Origin: Marinagarivorans sp. UBA5868
GTDB taxonomy: Bacteria > Pseudomonadota > Gammaproteobacteria > Pseudomonadales > Cellvibrionaceae
DNA: 5,672 bases
Assembly: GCA_002432095.1 (NCBI GenBank)
Contig: DJFQ01000212.1
Span: forward strand, 1,318 to 6,989
Direction: 5' to 3'
In this document: positions 1 to 3,413 of the stretch, piece by piece
How positions within the stretch are numbered: the first letter of the stretch is position 1
Layout: each line of letters begins with the position of its first letter
Position numbers and translations under genes: made by a program
Notes under the pieces: model-generated
Told to the model about the DNA's origin: nothing
The model's input: only the letters and a program-made list of their open reading frames with translations
The model's database searches: none

Positions 1-473
1 CCTTTGCAAACAATTACCTTCGCTCCCAACCAGACATTATTTCCCAGCACCACCGATTTGGTGCAGCGGAATGGCCGGGTGCGGTTGTAGAGGCCGTGCC
101 AGTCACAATCGTTGATGCTACACTCCGCCGCGATCATGGTATTAGCGCCAATGCGGATAGATTTGGCAGCGGTAATTTCCACCCCCGGCGCAATAAGGCA
201 GTAATCCCCAATATCAATCGAGCCTTGTCCTTGCCGACCCGACCAAGTCGTCAACCGCACGGGTTTGGTCCGATGGCTGATCAGGTGCAGATAATCTCCC
301 GCGTAAATATTTTTGCCATGAATTTCGCAGGTATGCGGTTTGATGATCATCGGGTGAATTCCCAGGCGGTCGAACTGCGGCAACACGAAACGCTGGACAT
401 ACCAGTGATTGATGCGGGAATTAAAATACTTAATAAAAAAAGGTCGGTGATCTTTGCGCACGGAACAATTCAC
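1..473 (-). CDS. Hexapeptide-repeat (LbH) acyltransferase, 3' end beyond window
   Basis: This is the N-terminal part (157 whole codons) of a left-handed beta-helix acyltransferase of the WbbJ/maltose-acetyltransferase-like superfamily. Such enzymes usually move an acetyl group from acetyl-CoA to a sugar of LPS, capsule or exopolysaccharide. Reading the minus strand, the N-terminal part holds LPQFDRLGIHPMIIKP (about residues 31-46). Hexapeptide turns then follow: IDIGDYCLIAPGVEI (86-100), IRIGANTMIAAECSI (106-120) and VVLGNNVWLGAKVIV (141-155). Between them lies D-W-H-G-L-Y-N-R (124-131), whose His126 is the likely catalytic base by family analogy. The frame is open from position 494 and has no ATG; GTG at 473 is chosen as the first plausible start, with GTG at 461 as the alternative. 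Neither has a clear Shine-Dalgarno. The gene is divergent from the methyltransferase at 491. The fold is clear from sequence; the substrate cannot be told. Confidence 0.85.
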   Translation of the reverse strand, partial: MNCSVRKDHRPFFIKYFNSRINHWYVQRFVLPQFDRLGIHPMIIKPHTCEIHGKNIYAGDYLHLISHRTKPVRLTTWSGRQGQGSIDIGDYCLIAPGVEITAAKSIRIGANTMIAAECSINDCDWHGLYNRTRPFRCTKSVVLGNNVWLGAKVIVCK

Positions 474-490
474 ATTAGAAAAATTAAATA

Positions 491-1135
491 ATGGTCACAA
501 TGAACAACAATAAAATAATGGCGCTGCATCAGGCCATTGAGGAACACCAGATTAAAGGTTTTCTTGCGCGGGATGAAGCAGAAGCGCTGTATGACCTGGC
601 GTTGGCCAGCGCGCCGCTTGGCCCATGTCTGGAAATCGGTTCCTACTGCGGCAAATCCACCGTCTACCTTGGTACCGCCTGCCGGGACAGAGACACCGTA
701 TTGTTTGCCGTCGACCATCACCACGGTTCGGAGGAGCACCAACCAGGGGAGGAATATCATGACCCTGAGCTTTTCGACACATCAGTCGAGGCGATCAATA
801 CATTCCCTTCATTGCGCCGCACACTAGCCTTATTTTCTCTGCAGGAATCGGTCGTGCCCGTGGTTGCGCCGTCGCAGGTGGTGGTAAAAAAATGGGCAAC
901 TCCGCTGGGTTTGGTTTTTATTGATGGTGGCCACAGTCACGAGCAGGCACTGACGGATTGCATGTCGTGGGCAGATAAAATCGCATCGGGCGGACTGTTG
1001 CTGATCCACGATATTTTCCCTAGCCCCCAGGATGGTGGCCAGGGTCCCTACCTGGCGCTTCAGGCGGTGGTCGCCCGAGGTAATTTTTACTGGGAACAGT
1101 CAATTAACTCCCTGGGTGTTTTGCGCCGCCGCTAA
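491..1135 (+). CDS. Class I SAM-dependent methyltransferase (Methyltransf_24-like)
   Basis: This 214-residue soluble protein has a Rossmann-type methyltransferase fold. SAM-binding motif I is CLEIGSYCGKST (residues 46-57). An acidic residue after strand 2 is in FAVDHHHGSEEH (Asp75). The stretch LVFIDGGHSHEQ (141-152) carries the D-G-G-H signature typical of the Methyltransf_24 family, and LLIHDIF (170-176) supplies a second His-Asp pair. D-G-G-H and H-D sites bind a metal or substrate in related TylF-type enzymes; whether they do so here is inference. Members often sit in glycan or secondary-metabolite clusters, which fits the divergent acyltransferase next door. Three in-frame ATGs compete: 491, 500 and 518. 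None has a good Shine-Dalgarno. The last gives an N-terminus (MALHQAIEEH) more like what I recall of relatives, so the true start could be 518. The gene ends in TAA followed at once by a second TAA. The acceptor substrate is unknown. Confidence 0.85.
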   Translation: MVTMNNNKIMALHQAIEEHQIKGFLARDEAEALYDLALASAPLGPCLEIGSYCGKSTVYLGTACRDRDTVLFAVDHHHGSEEHQPGEEYHDPELFDTSVEAINTFPSLRRTLALFSLQESVVPVVAPSQVVVKKWATPLGLVFIDGGHSHEQALTDCMSWADKIASGGLLLIHDIFPSPQDGGQGPYLALQAVVARGNFYWEQSINSLGVLRRR

Positions 1136-1147
1136 TAACGGCGATTG

Positions 1148-1155
1148 GCCGATAA
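1148..1155 (+). promoter_or_regulatory. GCCGATAA, exact match to FliA (sigma-28) -10 element
   Basis: The 8-mer GCCGATAA equals the enterobacterial sigma-28 -10 consensus. It lies between the methyltransferase stop and the chemoreceptor gene, about 100 bp before the ATG at 1255. Receptor genes are classic sigma-28 targets. However, the expected -35 (TAAA, 15 bp upstream, at 1129-1132) reads CCGC and is absent; the nearest similar string, TAAT at 1133-1136, is too close. It is therefore a half-matching candidate only. Confidence 0.3.
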
Positions 1156-1244
1156 TTTCTTTCTGCATTTCCTTCTCCTTCTGGCAACTTGAGGACGCTG
1201 TACTATCCTCAGGAAATCGTTTGTTGGTTGCTCTCTTTTTTTGC

Positions 1245-1248
1245 AAGG
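1245..1248 (+). promoter_or_regulatory. Ribosome-binding site deciding the receptor start
   Basis: AAGG lies 6 nt before ATG at 1255. The frame is also open upstream to a TTG at 1189, but that codon has no Shine-Dalgarno. The AAGG spacing favours 1255 as the real start. Confidence 0.55.
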
Positions 1249-1254
1249 CTTTCC

Positions 1255-2424
1255 ATGATAATAAGGATTTATGTGCCAATTGCCGTTGGCAGCGTGATAA
1301 CTATTTTCACGCTGGCATTATTTGGCGCGAATTTCTCTTTTTCGATCCGCTTTGCCTTAGGTTTTATTGGAATGGCCGGCGTGATTTTATTAGCGATCGC
1401 AACTAACTCGGCTATAGCCGAGGGCTCGCGGACCGATACGCTCCTGCAAGAAAATGAACAACTGCAAACCAAATTAAAAAAACAGTCCGCAACTTCTTCG
1501 CTTAAATTTTTCATCTTGCTATTGCCAGCTTGGGAACGTCAGTTGCGCTTGGTCCAGGATCAGTCCGAAGCGGCGATCAATGAGCTTACCGGCAAATTCT
1601 CGCGAATTTATGAGCAACTGCAAAAAGCATTGGGCGCCTCGGAAATGACATCTAGCGGTAGCAACAGCACCGGCGGACTCGGCAGTGTTTTGCGCCATTC
1701 GGAGCGCGATCTTTCCGGGTTGGTGGTAAGCCTGAAGTCCAGCATGGATGAACAACACGCACTGGTCGCGGAAATGAATACCTTGACCACGATCACCGAT
1801 GAATTAAAAAGTATGGGGGAGGAAGTGGCCGGCATCGCTTCACAAACCAATCTTCTAGCGCTCAACGCGGCTATCGAAGCCGCCAGAGCTGGAGAGCACG
1901 GCCGAGGGTTTGCGGTAGTTGCCGACGAAGTCCGCTCATTGTCGTCGCGCTCCGGCGACGCAGGGCTGCGCATTAGCAAGCGAATCAAACAAGTAGATGA
2001 TTTATTAAAGGCGGCATTTGCGACGATGGAAGAAATCTCCGCCAAAGGCAACCGCTCCGTCGCGCTATCGGACGAAATGATTCAAAAAGTCATCGGCGAA
2101 TTCCGGGAATTCGGTGAGCGCTTGTTTCACGCCTCGGACATTCTTACCAGCGAGAGCAACCATGTGCGCGAGGAAATCCAACAAGTGTTGATTTCCCTTC
2201 AATATCAAGATCGTGTCCGCCAGATCCTCGAACAGGTCATGAAGGACATGCATAAGCTTGTGATACAAATGACCCAGGATACGCTCGACTTTGACAAGCT
2301 CGATATTAATAAATGGTTGGCGGATATGGAGCGCAACTACACCACACTTGAACAGGTTGCAGCACACAACAACCAGCAGCTTCGGAGTGTCTCAGCCGGA
2401 GACGCCGGAGTGACCTTTTTTTAA
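1255..2424 (+). CDS. Short membrane-anchored methyl-accepting chemotaxis protein without HAMP
   Basis: This 389-residue chemoreceptor would send signals to CheA through CheW. Two hydrophobic segments (about residues 4-24 and 31-50) form a hairpin anchor with almost no periplasmic loop. A charged, coiled-coil-like stretch (57-76) and a conserved-looking helix around LLPAWERQLRLVQDQSEAAI (89-108) follow. The signalling tip is unmistakable: IASQTNLLALNAAIEAARAG (194-213), then EHGRGFAVVADEVRSLSSRS (214-233). I see no HAMP domain, no extracellular sensor domain and no C-terminal methylation-enzyme tether; the protein ends in VTFF, an ending I associate with this small-receptor subfamily. Near the C-terminus, LQYQDRVRQILEQV (315-328) has Asp319 and Gln323 in the D-x-x-x-Q spacing of the CheZ phosphatase site. 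The start at 1255 is supported by AAGG. The input is probably cytoplasmic or membrane-derived, not a periplasmic ligand, which is inference from the missing sensor. Confidence 0.9.
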   Translation: MIIRIYVPIAVGSVITIFTLALFGANFSFSIRFALGFIGMAGVILLAIATNSAIAEGSRTDTLLQENEQLQTKLKKQSATSSLKFFILLLPAWERQLRLVQDQSEAAINELTGKFSRIYEQLQKALGASEMTSSGSNSTGGLGSVLRHSERDLSGLVVSLKSSMDEQHALVAEMNTLTTITDELKSMGEEVAGIASQTNLLALNAAIEAARAGEHGRGFAVVADEVRSLSSRSGDAGLRISKRIKQVDDLLKAAFATMEEISAKGNRSVALSDEMIQKVIGEFREFGERLFHASDILTSESNHVREEIQQVLISLQYQDRVRQILEQVMKDMHKLVIQMTQDTLDFDKLDINKWLADMERNYTTLEQVAAHNNQQLRSVSAGDAGVTFF

Positions 2425-2429
2425 TAAAG

Positions 2430-2453
2430 AATTCGCGCCGACGCCGCGCAATT
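2430..2453 (+). other. Imperfect GC-core hairpin after the receptor gene
   Basis: AATT-c-GCGC, a 7-nt loop, then GCGC-AATT can fold into an eight-pair stem with one bulged C, starting 5 nt after the receptor stop codon. It lacks a proper U-tract, so it may be a weak terminator, an mRNA-processing or stability element, or chance. It directly abuts the tandem repeat. Confidence 0.3.
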
Positions 2454-2505
2454 TACCGATCAGAGGCAATTTACCAATCAGAGGCAATTTACTATCAGAG
2501 GCAAT
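2449..2505 (+). repeat. Tandem 18-bp repeat, three copies, in the cheY leader
   Basis: The copies are CAATTTACCGATCAGAGG (2449-2466), CAATTTACCAATCAGAGG (2467-2484) and CAATTTACTATCAGAGG (2485-2501, 17 bp). A fourth copy begins with CAAT and stops. The copies differ by one substitution or by one deletion plus substitution. Every copy ends in AGAGG, so each carries a Shine-Dalgarno-like core; only the last is correctly spaced for the ATG at 2511. The array fills most of the gap between the receptor and the receiver gene. Confidence 0.9.
2497..2501 (+). promoter_or_regulatory. Ribosome-binding site of the CheY-like gene (last repeat copy)
   Basis: AGAGG, the end of the third tandem repeat, lies 9 nt before ATG 2511. 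It is the only Shine-Dalgarno-like core at usable distance, so the repeat itself supplies the ribosome-binding site. Confidence 0.65.
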
Positions 2506-2510
2506 AGTTC

Positions 2511-2876
2511 ATGGCGAAAACCATAATGATTGTGGATGACTCTGCGAGCATTCGGCAGGTCGTCTCACTTACGCTCAAAGGCGCAGGTTACGATGTGACG
2601 GAAGCCAGCGACGGCAAAGAGGCATTAACCAAATTGAGGGGCCAAAAAATTGGGCTGTTTATCTCGGATGTGAATATGCCGAATATGGATGGCATTAGTC
2701 TGGTGCGCGCGTTAAAAGGTTTGCCCGAGTACAAGTTTACGCCGATCGTGATGCTGACCACTGAGGGCGCGGAAGCCAAAAAGCAAGAAGGCCAAGCGGC
2801 GGGCGCCAAAGCATGGATCGTTAAGCCATTTCAGCCGGCCCAGCTTTTAAAAGTAGTTTCCATGTTAATGACGTAA
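2511..2876 (+). CDS. cheY: CheY-like single-domain response regulator
   Basis: This 121-residue stand-alone receiver domain has the usual CheY length and no output domain. It would take a phosphoryl group from CheA and act by protein binding. All receiver residues are present: acidic pair Asp9-Asp10 in IMIVDDS, phosphoacceptor Asp53 in FISDVNMPNMDG, switch Thr83 in VMLTTE, and Lys105 in WIVKPF. The position matching the aromatic switch Tyr106 of E. coli CheY is Trp102, a variant I associate with receivers of alternative chemosensory clusters. The start ATG has AGAGG 9 nt upstream, supplied by the last tandem repeat. It follows the receptor by 86 bp and is followed by a hairpin and a fresh promoter, so it may be transcribed apart from the STAS-cheA unit. 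Whether its target is the flagellar switch is not visible in the sequence. Confidence 0.93.
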   Translation: MAKTIMIVDDSASIRQVVSLTLKGAGYDVTEASDGKEALTKLRGQKIGLFISDVNMPNMDGISLVRALKGLPEYKFTPIVMLTTEGAEAKKQEGQAAGAKAWIVKPFQPAQLLKVVSMLMT

Positions 2877-2906
2877 CGGGGCGCGAATATTTTTGATCTC
2901 GGTCGG

Positions 2907-2935
2907 AAAACGCATTTTTATCTCCAATGCGTTTT
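2907..2935 (+). terminator. Perfect 10-bp hairpin after the cheY-like gene, probable terminator
   Basis: AAAACGCATT (2907-2916) and AATGCGTTTT (2926-2935) are perfect inverted repeats around a 9-nt loop, TTTATCTCC. The A-tract pairs with the T-tract, as in bidirectional intrinsic terminators. The GC core is short (ACGC) and the U-run is only four long and inside the stem, so efficiency is uncertain. It lies 30 nt after the cheY stop. Its last two bases are shared with the -35 box of the next promoter. Confidence 0.55.
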
Positions 2936-2962
2936 GACACCCGGGTCGGTGACTTCTATAAG
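2934..2962 (+). promoter_or_regulatory. Near-consensus sigma-70 promoter for the STAS-cheA unit
   Basis: TTGACA (2934-2939, 6/6), a 17-bp spacer, and TATAAG (2957-2962, 5/6) make an almost ideal housekeeping promoter. Initiation would fall near 2969, giving a leader of about 80 nt before ATG 3051. The spacer contains the 8-bp palindrome ACCCGGGT (2939-2946, starting on the last base of the -35), which could serve as an operator half-site or be incidental. Confidence 0.72.
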
Positions 2963-3002
2963 TAGATAACCAATTAAATAAATTTGTTTGCAGATCAAAA
3001 AT

Positions 3003-3018
3003 TGCAGTCTTCGCTGCA
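3003..3018 (+). other. Small hairpin in the STAS mRNA leader
   Basis: TGCAG (3003-3007) and CTGCA (3014-3018) pair around the loop TCTTCG. The stem lies 32 nt upstream of the STAS ATG, within the predicted leader. It is short and may be incidental. Confidence 0.3.
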
Positions 3019-3050
3019 GCATCCTTCGCCCTACAGTCCGGCACACCATT

Positions 3051-3413
3051 ATGGCAACGCGTCATCAACCTGACACCACTTCCGATTCCAATCCCAATTG
3101 CCTTGCGCTGCAAGGAGAGTTGACGATCTACCATGCGGAGACGCTAAAAGCGCAACTGCTTGCGTTGCTGCAAAAGGGTGGTGAGTTGGAAGTGGACCTT
3201 CATGAGGTAACCGAGATCGACAGCGCAGGCATTCAAATATTAATGGCCACCAAAAAAGAATCACAAAAGCGCGGTCTGCAGCTTCGTATTGTCGGCCACA
3301 GTCGTCCGGTGCTGGAAATATTCGAATTATTAAATCTGAGTGGTTTTTTTGGCGATCCTGTACTGCTTGCCGGTACGCGGCGCACTAGTGATGCCAAGGG
3401 AGAAAGAATATGA
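3051..3413 (+). CDS. STAS-domain protein (anti-anti-sigma factor-like), chemosensory partner
   Basis: This 120-residue cytoplasmic protein is a single STAS domain, the fold of SpoIIAA/RsbV anti-sigma-factor antagonists and of small STAS partners of alternative chemosensory systems. Features are the N-terminal strand CLALQGELTIYHA (17-29), the central LEVDLHEVTEIDSAGIQIL (46-64), the following helix, and LRIVGHSRPVLEIFELLNL (78-96). The D-S-A-G loop places Ser58 where SpoIIAA-type proteins are phosphorylated; the second loop Ser/Thr is Ala here. I chose ATG 3051. The frame is open back to a TTG at 2988 that would add 21 basic, Cys-containing residues with no homology I recognise. Neither start has a good Shine-Dalgarno, which is odd for the first gene of a strongly promoted unit. 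Its stop overlaps the cheA start (ATGA), so the two are translationally coupled. The partner could be CheA itself or an unlinked Ser kinase. Confidence 0.87.
   Translation: MATRHQPDTTSDSNPNCLALQGELTIYHAETLKAQLLALLQKGGELEVDLHEVTEIDSAGIQILMATKKESQKRGLQLRIVGHSRPVLEIFELLNLSGFFGDPVLLAGTRRTSDAKGERI
3396..3402 (+). promoter_or_regulatory. Strong cheA ribosome-binding site inside the STAS gene
   Basis: AAGGGAG lies 7 nt before the cheA ATG at 3410, within the last STAS codons. Together with the ATGA overlap it supports efficient, coupled cheA translation and fixes the cheA start. Confidence 0.7.

Noticed and set aside
96..491. 131-codon plus-strand open frame over the acyltransferase
   Set aside because: The minus strand in this stretch encodes a clear hexapeptide acyltransferase; the plus-strand product has no recognisable motif and is its shadow.
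1139..1151. CGGC/GCCG mini-hairpin after the methyltransferase stop
   Set aside because: It has only four base pairs and no U-tract follows; too weak to call a terminator, and it overlaps the GCCGATAA box.
1182..1200. TGGCA-like string as a sigma-54 promoter
   Set aside because: The GG at 1183-1184 has no GC dinucleotide at the obligatory 10-nt spacing.
1189..1254. N-terminal extension of the receptor from a TTG codon at 1189
   Set aside because: There is no Shine-Dalgarno at the TTG, while ATG 1255 has AAGG at 6 nt and begins directly with the first membrane helix.
2387..2422. Possible intrinsic terminator at the receptor 3' end (GTGTCTC/GAGACGC stem and a later run of seven T)
   Set aside because: The stem is inside the coding region and ends about 10 nt before the T-run, too far for a classical terminator; the T-run encodes the final Phe codons and the start of the stop codon.
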